A DNA stretch of 34,474 bases from an uncultured Butyrivibrio sp. (lineage in GTDB: Bacteria; Bacillota; Clostridia; Lachnospirales; Lachnospiraceae), in the NCBI RefSeq assembly GCF_947169445.1, contig NZ_CAMVPU010000041.1, positions 1 through 34,474 of the forward strand. Reading direction: 5' to 3'. The notes under the pieces are model-generated. The model saw nothing but the letters and a program-made list of their open reading frames with translations. It was not told the DNA's origin and ran no database searches. This document shows positions 7,834-15,148 of the stretch, one piece after another. Positions within the stretch are counted from its first letter, which is position 1. Each line of letters opens with the position of its first letter. Both the position numbers and the translations under genes were made by a program.

Positions 7834-8213
7834 TCCCCAGATCCTCCCTTTTACAAATCTTACCTAACAGAAAAAGGCAAAGACACCATCATCTCTGAAA
7901 GCGTCTTTGCCTCTAACCAATATAATATCACAATTATATGCATCATCATGCAAGAAATATACAGATTGTTAAGATATTTGTAAGCATTTTATACTGAGAA
8001 ATAAAAACACAAACCAATGAAACAAGGAAAGGTATCGCAAAACTGCCGAATTTCAGCCCATGTGGTCGGCCAAATGCTAAAAAGAATCCTAACAATTCCC
8101 ATACATATCATCACCAGCAGAAACTCGCATGGACAGTAATCTCATCTATAAACATATGTTTTTGCTGTTTATATCTGACCATACAGATGAAAATCTATAT
8201 AGCTAATCACTTC
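7834..8213. other. Intergenic region with hairpin and possible membrane-protein remnant
   Basis: This 380-base gap holds the hairpin at 7871-7911 next to the RelA-like gene. On the minus strand it also has a 49-codon open frame from TTG 8095 to the stop at 7946-7948. That frame would encode a strongly hydrophobic peptide (for example FAIPFLVSLVCVFI). Its ribosome binding site is weak and it is preceded by in-frame stops, so it may be the tail of a decayed membrane protein gene. A TATATT -10 with CTTACA 17 bases upstream is a weak promoter candidate for the RelA-like operon. Confidence 0.35.
7871..7911 (-). terminator. Terminator-like hairpin in front of the RelA-like gene
   Basis: On the minus strand GGCAAAGACGC pairs with the later GTGTCTTTGCC and is followed by TTTTTCTG. 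It lies 38 bases upstream of the RelA-like start codon. It could end transcripts from the dehydrogenase operon or act as a leader attenuator. The same hairpin, with compensating changes, precedes the truncated RelA-like copy at 18043-18088, so it belongs to the duplicated unit. Confidence 0.6.
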
Positions 8214-9383
8214 TTAACTGACTTTAGTTTGGATATTTATAGCCTCCTTATATAAGGCTTTTATGTCTTCAATTTCAGTTGTTCTTGGGTTCACTTTTAT
8301 ATTACCACTTTTCATGGCATCTTCTGACATCTTATTGATCAATGCATCATCTACACCAACAGCTTGCAGATTATTAGGAATCCCCAATTCCTCGATGAGC
8401 CTTCTTATTTCAGAGATAAGCTTTTCCGACTTAAATTGCTCTTTGGAGCACGGTATAGCAGCTATACGTTTATATATCTCATAATACTTTCCGGCATCTG
8501 CCTTCATATTGAATTCGACAACTATAGGAAGAATGATCGCATTAGCGACACCATGTGGCACATCATAATATGCACTTACAGGATGACTCATGGCATGAAC
8601 ATTTCCTAGCCTTGCATGTGAAAACGCTATTCCTGCAAATAACGAGCCCAACATCATATTCTCAGCAGCCGAGATATTTTTCCTGTCTGCCACATAATCT
8701 CTGATCGATCCTCCAATATAATCCAGTGCATAAAGAGAGAATAACTCTGAAAACGGAGATGCAGCCAAAGAAATATACGCTTCAATCGCATGCACCATAG
8801 CATCCATCCCACATGCAGCAGCTGTCTTCTGAGGAACTGTGGTTATTAGTTCAGGGTCCAGGATTGCATAAGCCGGTATAAGGTTATCGCTGCCAACTGT
8901 CAGCTTATAGTTTCTATTATGATCAGTGATGACCGAAAAAGAAGTCACTTCAGACCCGGTCCCTGCCGTAGTCGGTATCGCTACAATTGGAACAACAGAT
9001 CCGGGAACAGTTCCGCTCCCCTCATAATCAGTAATATCGCCACCATATTTAGCAACAATGGCAGCCGCTTTCGCAACATCAATAGGAGATCCTCCACCAA
9101 AGGCAATTATGCAGTCCGCATCACTTTCTATAAACATCCGGGTTGCTTTCTCAACAGTATCTGTACTTGGATTTGCTTCTGTATCTGCAAATACACCACA
9201 GGCAATACCTGCTTCCTCCATAGCTTCTGCACATTTTGAAACCAATCCCATTTTATAGAGATGTGGCCCTGAAATAATGAACGCTTTCTTGCCTCCGAGC
9301 TCATTTACAACTTCAGAAAGCTTCGAAAGACTTCCTGCTCCATACACGACTTTCTGAGGTATGGAAAATTCAAATTCTTTCAT
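8214..9383 (-). CDS. Iron-containing (group III) alcohol dehydrogenase
   Basis: A 389-residue NAD(P)-dependent dehydrogenase. The nucleotide-binding GGGSPIDVAK is at residues 96-105. The metal ligands are D194 and H198 (GMDAMVHAIEAY), H263 (NVHAMSHP) and H277 (DVPHG). Next to a class III aminotransferase, the likely reaction is reduction of the semialdehyde product to an omega-hydroxy acid, as in 4-hydroxybutyrate dehydrogenase. The ATG at 9383 gives the usual family start; a GTG at 9401 overlaps the aminotransferase stop and is the alternative. It is the last gene of the eight-gene locus. The exact substrate is inference. Confidence 0.9.
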   Translation of the reverse strand: MKEFEFSIPQKVVYGAGSLSKLSEVVNELGGKKAFIISGPHLYKMGLVSKCAEAMEEAGIACGVFADTEANPSTDTVEKATRMFIESDADCIIAFGGGSPIDVAKAAAIVAKYGGDITDYEGSGTVPGSVVPIVAIPTTAGTGSEVTSFSVITDHNRNYKLTVGSDNLIPAYAILDPELITTVPQKTAAACGMDAMVHAIEAYISLAASPFSELFSLYALDYIGGSIRDYVADRKNISAAENMMLGSLFAGIAFSHARLGNVHAMSHPVSAYYDVPHGVANAIILPIVVEFNMKADAGKYYEIYKRIAAIPCSKEQFKSEKLISEIRRLIEELGIPNNLQAVGVDDALINKMSEDAMKSGNIKVNPRTTEIEDIKALYKEAINIQTKVS

Positions 9384-9397
9384 GGCTGCCCCCACTT

Positions 9398-10609
9398 TCA
9401 CAATGCTTCCACAGATTTTTTAATGATCTCATAAGCCTTATCACAATCCTTCTCATCTATGATAAGAGGCGGAATCATTCTAATAACATGGTTTCCAATC
9501 GCTGTGATCAGGAGGTGCCTGTGCATGCATTCATGTTTGACATCAACTGCGTTAATGCTGTCATCAAATTCTACGCCAACAAGCAGCCCCTGACCTCTGA
9601 CTTCTTTGACATGCGGAAGCTCTTTTAGCTTGGTCATGAAATATTCTCCAATTTTTGCTGCATTCCCGGCAAGGTCTCTGTCAAGGAGCTCCCCTACCTG
9701 GGCAAGAGCTGCAGCACAGCTTACAGGATGTCCACCAAAAGTTGTTCCATGTGATCCTGCAGTAAAAGCTTTAGCCACTTCGCTTGTTGCACATATTGCG
9801 CCAATCGGCATTCCTCCTCCAAGAGCCTTGGCCATTGAAACAATGTCAGGCTTTATCCCATAATGCATAAAGCTCATGACTTTTCCTGTCCTGCACCATC
9901 CTGTCTGCACTTCATCTATAAGAAGAAGCATTCCTTTTTCATCGCAGAATTCTCTAAGCCCTTTCATAAATTCCATAGTTGCAGGATGAACACCGCCTTC
10001 GCCCTGTACCGGTTCCACCATGATTGCTATGGTGTTTTCAGTGCAAGCATTCTTAAATGCTTCCAGATCATTGTATGGAGCATATGAAAAGCCATAAGTC
10101 ATAGGCCCAAAACCAACCTGACACCCATTCCCCGGCTGTCCTGTTGCAGACATAGCCCCAAATGTCCGTCCATGAAATCCCATTTTGGCGGTTACTATAT
10201 GGTACTTGTTGGGGCCATATTTTTCTATCCCATATTTCCTTGCCATCTTTATCATGGCTTCATTTGCCTCAGTACCTGAGTTCTGAAAAAATATCTTGTC
10301 CATACCAATAGTAGTGCAGACTTTTTCTGCAAGAAGAGCTTGCGGAATTGTATACGGATAGTTAAAGGTATGAATTATATCTTTTACCTGATCAGTGACA
10401 GCTTCCACAACCTTTTCGTTACAGTTTCCGGCTGAATTCACTGCTATTCCGGCATAGAAATCAAGATACTCCTCACCTTCCTCATCATATATATACTGGT
10501 CCTTTGCCCTCTCAGCCAGAAAATCGAATCTCTCATAGGTCTCTATCATGTACTTACTGACTTTATCTTTTATATCCTGTACTGAATATCCTGTATCTGC
10601 AAGCTTCAT
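9398..10609 (-). CDS. Class III PLP-dependent aminotransferase (ArgD/GABA-T type)
   Basis: A 403-residue omega-aminotransferase, probably converting an omega-amino acid and 2-oxoglutarate to a semialdehyde and glutamate. PLP-site features are SGTEANE (111-117), FHGRTFGAMSATG (145-157), IDEVQTG (231-237) and the Schiff-base lysine K261 in SMAKALGGGMP. Sequence alone does not separate acetylornithine, GABA, beta-alanine or 5-aminovalerate aminotransferases. The dehydrogenase immediately downstream and the ABC importer upstream favour catabolism over arginine synthesis. GAGGAGA precedes the ATG at 10609. Confidence 0.9.
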   Translation of the reverse strand: MKLADTGYSVQDIKDKVSKYMIETYERFDFLAERAKDQYIYDEEGEEYLDFYAGIAVNSAGNCNEKVVEAVTDQVKDIIHTFNYPYTIPQALLAEKVCTTIGMDKIFFQNSGTEANEAMIKMARKYGIEKYGPNKYHIVTAKMGFHGRTFGAMSATGQPGNGCQVGFGPMTYGFSYAPYNDLEAFKNACTENTIAIMVEPVQGEGGVHPATMEFMKGLREFCDEKGMLLLIDEVQTGWCRTGKVMSFMHYGIKPDIVSMAKALGGGMPIGAICATSEVAKAFTAGSHGTTFGGHPVSCAAALAQVGELLDRDLAGNAAKIGEYFMTKLKELPHVKEVRGQGLLVGVEFDDSINAVDVKHECMHRHLLITAIGNHVIRMIPPLIIDEKDCDKAYEIIKKSVEAL

Positions 10610-10639
10610 AATCTCATCTCCTCTTTACAATTTTCTGAT

Positions 10640-11293
10640 TCAGCTGATTTTCACTATCTTAGACTTTTTTAGCCCCTTAAGTTCAAGATACTGTTCAATA
10701 ATCCTTACGCAGTCATCTATCCCGACCCTTTCACTGTTGAGGGTCATGTCATAGTTAACCGGGTTTGTCCAATAATTTCCATGCGTGTAATATTTGTAGT
10801 AATCAGCCCTGAACTTATCTGTCCGTTCTATCGTCGCATGCGCAACTTCCTCGCTCACATGCATATTTTCAATAGTCCGTTCAACACAAAACCTTCTGGG
10901 AGCTTCTATGTATACACTCACTACATTTGGCTTATCACGGAGCACATAATCGGCACACTTACCTACGATAACGCAAGACTCTTTTTCAGCCAGGTCTCTT
11001 ATGATCTTGCTCTGGTATTCAAAAAGCTTATCATCAGAGACAAATTTCTCATTGTGTGCGATATAACTCCTTGCTCTCGGAAGTCCCTTAAGGAAAGCGG
11101 AAAACCCTCCGTTTTCCCGTATCTTTTCATTCACCTCCTGAAATACTTTTTCATCCAGTCCACTCATCTGACTTGCCAAAGTAAGGATCCTGTTCTCATA
11201 ACAATGGATTCCAAGATCTTTCGCAAGTTTTGAGGCTATCTCTTTTCCGCCGGAGCCAAAACCTCTAGCAAATGTAACAACAAAATTATTCAT
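10640..11293 (-). CDS. Cytidylate kinase-like family protein
   Basis: A 217-residue P-loop kinase-like protein of the Cytidylate_kin2 type. The N-terminal phosphate-binding loop is ARGFGSGGKEIASKLAKDLG. CVIVGKCADYVLRDKPNVVSVYIEAP is the central strand region, and the arginine-rich helix around RRFCVERT resembles the lid of CMP kinases. It is unlikely to be the housekeeping CMP kinase, because it lies between an amino acid ABC transporter ATPase and an aminotransferase. Its substrate is unknown. The second of two close ATGs (11293) is six bases after GGAGG and is the better start. Confidence 0.75.
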   Translation of the reverse strand: MNNFVVTFARGFGSGGKEIASKLAKDLGIHCYENRILTLASQMSGLDEKVFQEVNEKIRENGGFSAFLKGLPRARSYIAHNEKFVSDDKLFEYQSKIIRDLAEKESCVIVGKCADYVLRDKPNVVSVYIEAPRRFCVERTIENMHVSEEVAHATIERTDKFRADYYKYYTHGNYWTNPVNYDMTLNSERVGIDDCVRIIEQYLELKGLKKSKIVKIS

Positions 11294-11304
11294 AGCCATC
11301 CTCC

Positions 11305-12045
11305 CTAACCTGCCAGATATCTGCTTAAGAATTCCCTGGTCCTTGGATTATCCGGATCAGTAAACAGCTTTATAGGTGCTGCATCTTCAGCCACATAGCC
11401 CTGGTCCATAAAGATTGTCCTTGTTGATACATCTCTGGCAAAGGCCATTTCATGTGTAACGATGATCATTGTAAGCCCTGTTGTTGCAAGCTTTTTCATC
11501 ACTCCCAACACTTCACCGACCATCTCCGGATCTAGGGCTGATGTCGGCTCATCAAACAACAGTACTTCAGGATTCATGCAGAGTGACCTGGCTATGGCAA
11601 CTCGCTGTTTTTGTCCACCCGAAAGCTGTGATGGCTTAGCATTTATATATGGGGCCATCCCTACCTCTTTAAGGTGTGTAATCGCCCTGTCAAAAGCTTC
11701 TTCCTTAGACACTTTTAGAACCTTCCTGGGACAAAGCATACAGTTCTGAAGGACTGTCATATTGTTATAAAGGTTAAAGGACTGAAATACCATACCGACT
11801 TTGGATCTGAACTCATTGATATCCTTCTGTATGTCCCTTACTTCTTTACCATGATATAAGACTTTTCCCGAAGTCTGCTTCTCAAGCTTATTGATACATC
11901 TTAATAGTGTGGATTTCCCGGAGCCAGATGAACCAACTATACATATGATTTCGCCATTAGACACATCAATATCTATTTTTTTCAGGACTTCGTGAGTACC
12001 AAATGATTTACTTAAATCTTTTATAGAAATAACTGTTTCACCCAT
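11305..12045 (-). CDS. Polar amino acid ABC transporter, ATP-binding protein
   Basis: A 246-residue GlnQ-type ATPase that powers import of a polar or omega-amino acid. Walker A is GSSGSGKST (38-46), the signature is LSGGQKQR (141-148) and Walker B is LLFDEPTSALD (162-172). The switch histidine is in IIVTHEM. GAGGTG precedes the ATG at 12045. Its permease and binding protein are directly upstream with gaps of 11 and 29 bases. Confidence 0.93.
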   Translation of the reverse strand: MGETVISIKDLSKSFGTHEVLKKIDIDVSNGEIICIVGSSGSGKSTLLRCINKLEKQTSGKVLYHGKEVRDIQKDINEFRSKVGMVFQSFNLYNNMTVLQNCMLCPRKVLKVSKEEAFDRAITHLKEVGMAPYINAKPSQLSGGQKQRVAIARSLCMNPEVLLFDEPTSALDPEMVGEVLGVMKKLATTGLTMIIVTHEMAFARDVSTRTIFMDQGYVAEDAAPIKLFTDPDNPRTREFLSRYLAG

Positions 12046-12056
12046 ATCTTTTCACC

Positions 12057-12806
12057 TCACTGATTATCCATATATTCCACAGCAAGAGCATAATCGTTTT
12101 CGCCCTTCATCTTTCCTTCCATGAAGCCAAATAACTTATTAAAGAAAAAGCATAAAACAAAGTAGATTACCGCTATTACCAGATATGATTCAAAATACTT
12201 ATAATAGTTTCCTCCAACAGTCTTGGCTGCCATGAATAATTCCTGTACAGCAATGACATTGAGAACGGATGTCATCTTAAGATTAGTAAGAAAGGTATTG
12301 GCCATCTCCGGTATGATGTTTTGAAAAGCCTGGGGAAGGACAATGTAAAGCATCGTCTTCATCGGTGACATTCCCATTGCCCAGGCACCTTCCCTTTGTC
12401 CTAGATCGATAGAACCAATTCCGCCTCTTACGGTCTCTGCCATATATGCTCCGGTATTAAGTACTGTGACCAGAATCCCGGCAACAACGGGAGTGAGCTC
12501 AACTCCCGTCTGCCTTATTCCATAATAGATAATCATTGCCTGCACGATCATTGGTGTATCCCTGAATATTTCTACATAGGCAGTTGCCAGCATCTTCAAA
12601 AATGATGACAATATCTTTTTGAGAAATAAATCACCGTCACTAAGCTTCATGTCCTGGATAATTCCAATGATATAGCCCAGGATGAATCCAAGAATTGTCC
12701 CAATCACAGCTATATAGAGCGTAAGCCATGTTCCCTGGATAAACATCTTAAAATATTTTTCTGTCAAAAATAACATCCATTCTAAAGAGTTACTTGGATT
12801 CTCCAT
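12057..12806 (-). CDS. Polar amino acid ABC transporter, permease
   Basis: A 249-residue inner-membrane permease of the HisM/GlnP type with about five hydrophobic segments. The EAA loop that docks on the ATPase is visible as REGAWAMGMSPMKTMLYIVLP. A single permease gene suggests a homodimeric transporter. AAGGAG precedes the ATG at 12806. Confidence 0.92.
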   Translation of the reverse strand: MENPSNSLEWMLFLTEKYFKMFIQGTWLTLYIAVIGTILGFILGYIIGIIQDMKLSDGDLFLKKILSSFLKMLATAYVEIFRDTPMIVQAMIIYYGIRQTGVELTPVVAGILVTVLNTGAYMAETVRGGIGSIDLGQREGAWAMGMSPMKTMLYIVLPQAFQNIIPEMANTFLTNLKMTSVLNVIAVQELFMAAKTVGGNYYKYFESYLVIAVIYFVLCFFFNKLFGFMEGKMKGENDYALAVEYMDNQ

Positions 12807-12835
12807 ACAATTCTCCTTTCCAACCCCTGAATGTA

Positions 12836-13750
12836 TCAGTTAGCAGCAGGCTGCTGTGTAATTGCTGTATCCATTAGTTCATCCATCTTGGCCTTGTCGT
12901 TCCATCCGATTGAATCCATGGCTGTCTGCAATTTATCTCTAAGTTCTGTGTCATCCTTTCTTGTAGCTATACAGACATTTACCATTTCCTCATCGCCGGT
13001 AAATGTATCATTCTCCTCAAACGTGATGATCATTAGGTCATCATTTGTAAGAAGTGCCGACTGAGCAGTTGGAAGATCCACAATACAAACATCAGCAACT
13101 CCATTTGAAACTGCCATAAAGCATTCAGAAGTTGTCTCATAATTTGATCCGGTTTCTGCGCCTTCAATTTGGTCCAGAAGAGGAATCCAGCCTGTACCAA
13201 GCTGTGTTGTAACCTTACATCCTGTATTAGCCAGATCAGACAAACCCTTGACATCTGCGTATGCGCCGTCTTTTTTCACCACAATGCAGTTATCTCTGTA
13301 ATAATATGGCTCAGTAAATGAGTATGACATCTCTCTTTCAGCAGTGCGGCCCATTCCTGCTATGATACAGTCATAATCACCTGCATCCATTGATATACCT
13401 ATGGACGACCACTCAACTTTATGTATTTCAAGATCCATTCCAAGTTCATCCGCGAGCATCTGTGCTACAGCAACATCATATCCATATGCATAAAAATCAC
13501 TTCCATAAATAGGCTCTGCCTTGCTGCCGTTTGGTGTTACATCTGCATCCTGCGTCCAGTTAAATGGTGCATAAGCACACTCCATTCCTACTCTGAGTAC
13601 TGCCGTTTCACCAGAAGAATCATCTGTCGATGTCTGTGGCTGTGATGTTCCACTTGCACTCACAGCACTACCTCCGGCACTTCCGCATCCTGTCATTGTT
13701 CCAAGCGCCATAATCCCTGCCAGTGTCAAACCCAAGATTTTCTTTTTCAT
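12836..13750 (-). CDS. Amino acid ABC transporter substrate-binding lipoprotein
   Basis: A 304-residue extracytoplasmic solute receptor of the SBP_bac_3 family. The N-terminus MKKKILGLTLAGIMALGTM leads to a lipobox ending in Cys22 (TGCGS), followed by a Ser/Gly/Thr-rich linker. Family motifs include LRVGMECAYAPFNW, YGYDVAVAQMLADELGM and DCIIAGMGRTAEREMSYSFTEPYY; the last is typical of polar amino acid receptors. I use the ATG at 13750 with GGAGGAGA upstream; the frame stays open for 53 more codons but those cross a hairpin. A promoter and direct repeats lie at 13839-13903. Confidence 0.92.
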   Translation of the reverse strand: MKKKILGLTLAGIMALGTMTGCGSAGGSAVSASGTSQPQTSTDDSSGETAVLRVGMECAYAPFNWTQDADVTPNGSKAEPIYGSDFYAYGYDVAVAQMLADELGMDLEIHKVEWSSIGISMDAGDYDCIIAGMGRTAEREMSYSFTEPYYYRDNCIVVKKDGAYADVKGLSDLANTGCKVTTQLGTGWIPLLDQIEGAETGSNYETTSECFMAVSNGVADVCIVDLPTAQSALLTNDDLMIITFEENDTFTGDEEMVNVCIATRKDDTELRDKLQTAMDSIGWNDKAKMDELMDTAITQQPAAN

Positions 13751-13789
13751 AATATCCTCTCCTCCTTCTAAGATTCTTTTCTTATATGC

Positions 13790-13826
13790 AGCAAGGGCGC
13801 CGGTGAAATCCACCAGCGCCCTTGCT
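13790..13826 (-). other. 5' leader stem-loop of the transporter operon
   Basis: AGCAAGGGCGC pairs with GCGCCCTTGCT, with an inner GGTG/CACC stem and a four-base loop. It lies a few bases downstream of the predicted transcription start and 39 bases before the binding-protein start codon. No T-run follows it. A stable hairpin at the very 5' end suits mRNA protection for a highly expressed binding protein, though an attenuation role is possible. Confidence 0.6.
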
Positions 13827-13838
13827 GTTATGTTGTGT

Positions 13839-13867
13839 ATTCTAGTCTTCAGAGGAGCATCGTTCAA
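13839..13867 (-). promoter_or_regulatory. Sigma-70/SigA-type promoter for the transporter operon
   Basis: On the minus strand the -35 is TTGAAC (13862-13867), the spacer is exactly 17 bases and the -10 is TAGAAT (13839-13844). It lies in the 183-base gap between the PucR-type regulator gene and the binding-protein gene. The transporter and catabolic genes can therefore be expressed separately from the regulator. Confidence 0.6.
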
Positions 13868-13871
13868 CTTG

Positions 13872-13903
13872 CACTTTGCACAATAGTATTTGTCACTTTG
13901 CAC
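13872..13903 (-). promoter_or_regulatory. Direct-repeat activator site candidate
   Basis: On the minus strand GTGCAAAGTG occurs twice, at 13894-13903 and 13872-13881. The copies are 22 bases apart, about two helical turns, and end four bases before the -35 hexamer. This is the usual place for an activator. The gene just upstream codes for a PucR-type regulator, which is the obvious candidate to bind here; that link is inference. Confidence 0.6.
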
Positions 13904-13933
13904 AGCCACGACACAGTTTATCCTTTTCCAGAT

Positions 13934-15130
13934 CTAAGAAAACATCCAGCGTTTGACCAGTATGCAGTTTAGAATATCCAGGTATTCCACATAGTCATCA
14001 AGCTCTATACCAAGCAGTTCTTCAATCTTGTTAAGCCTGTACTGAAGTGAATTCCTATGTATGTACAGACTCTCCGACGTTTTACTTGAATTAAAACCAT
14101 TCATATAAAAACTGAGTAGTGTATCCACCAGAAAGGTTCCATTTGCATGGTCATATTCCTCCAGTATTCTAAGTCTTTCATTGCAATAATCAAAGATCTC
14201 ATCATGGTTCCCACTCTTGAACAGGTATTTATATATTCCCATAGTTTTTGCACTGAGCACCTTCTTACCTCTGGGATTGGGCAAGATGTCTTTCTTTGAT
14301 ATAAGACTTTTGGCTTCGGTGTAACTCGCCCCGAAGTTTCTCGGATCTTTATATGCGCCTCCAAGAATGCATGTTCCTTTTATCATTCCTTTAAATTCAG
14401 GTCTTTCATCAACTTTTCTGAGCATCCGTTCCAGTGCTCTCTCAATCGACTTGTCCTCCCTGGCCTCGAAAAGGAGGACAAACTTATTTAAAAAACTCAT
14501 AAACATAGGATGTCCTTCAAGCATTGTCACCTCATGGTTTATACAGTCGGAATAAAACTCATAAGTATGTTCATCCTGCTCAAGATTTATCCCATATGAC
14601 CTGTCTACAACAATTATCCCCACCCGATAATATTTGCTAAAATCAAAGTCAAACTGTAATGCGACCTTTTCCACATATTTGTCATTTATGTCATATCCAA
14701 ACAGAAGGTTATAGAGAAAATCACCTGCCCGTTTATTTTGAACATTTTGCTCCAGTATAAGACGTCCTATACTCTGTGCTATATCAACAAAAGATGCACC
14801 TTCCCATCGTACAAAAAACAAAGGCAGTGCAAGTTCATCTGCCTTTGCCTTCATTCCTTCCGGAATATCCTCTCTGTCATCCACTATAGATATTCCCAGA
14901 CCCGATATTCCAAGTTCATATAACTCAAGCATACATTCTTCAGCTTCGTTCATGCTGAACCTGATATCATCCACGACAATCAGAGCAAAATTACCTCTGT
15001 TCATATGATCAGCATATGGTTTTGTCTGCACCATGTAGGTCCAGGACACCATACGGTCCAGCCCCTTTTCTCCGGCGACTAATGACACCCCATCTAGCCG
15101 CAGCTTTGCTATATCTTCACATGTGACCAT
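13934..15130 (-). CDS. PucR-family transcriptional regulator
   Basis: A 398-residue regulator. The N-terminal PucR ligand-sensing domain covers roughly residues 1-125 (starting MVTCEDIAKLRLDG). A central region follows, and the C-terminal HTH_30 domain (about 325-398) includes NSSKTSESLYIHRNSLQYRL. PucR-type proteins activate purine, GABA or other amino acid catabolic genes in response to a metabolite. Here it is encoded between the KaiC/PPDK_N-like gene and the transporter genes, so it probably controls them. GGGAGG lies ten bases before the ATG at 15130. Confidence 0.9.
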   Translation of the reverse strand: MVTCEDIAKLRLDGVSLVAGEKGLDRMVSWTYMVQTKPYADHMNRGNFALIVVDDIRFSMNEAEECMLELYELGISGLGISIVDDREDIPEGMKAKADELALPLFFVRWEGASFVDIAQSIGRLILEQNVQNKRAGDFLYNLLFGYDINDKYVEKVALQFDFDFSKYYRVGIIVVDRSYGINLEQDEHTYEFYSDCINHEVTMLEGHPMFMSFLNKFVLLFEAREDKSIERALERMLRKVDERPEFKGMIKGTCILGGAYKDPRNFGASYTEAKSLISKKDILPNPRGKKVLSAKTMGIYKYLFKSGNHDEIFDYCNERLRILEEYDHANGTFLVDTLLSFYMNGFNSSKTSESLYIHRNSLQYRLNKIEELLGIELDDYVEYLDILNCILVKRWMFS

Positions 15131-15148
15131 CTTTCTATGCCTCCCGTA

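Noticed and set aside
12836..13909. A longer version of the ABC binding protein starting at 13909
   Set aside because: The extra 53 codons cross the promoter and leader hairpin, and the lipoprotein signal with its ribosome binding site starts at 13750.
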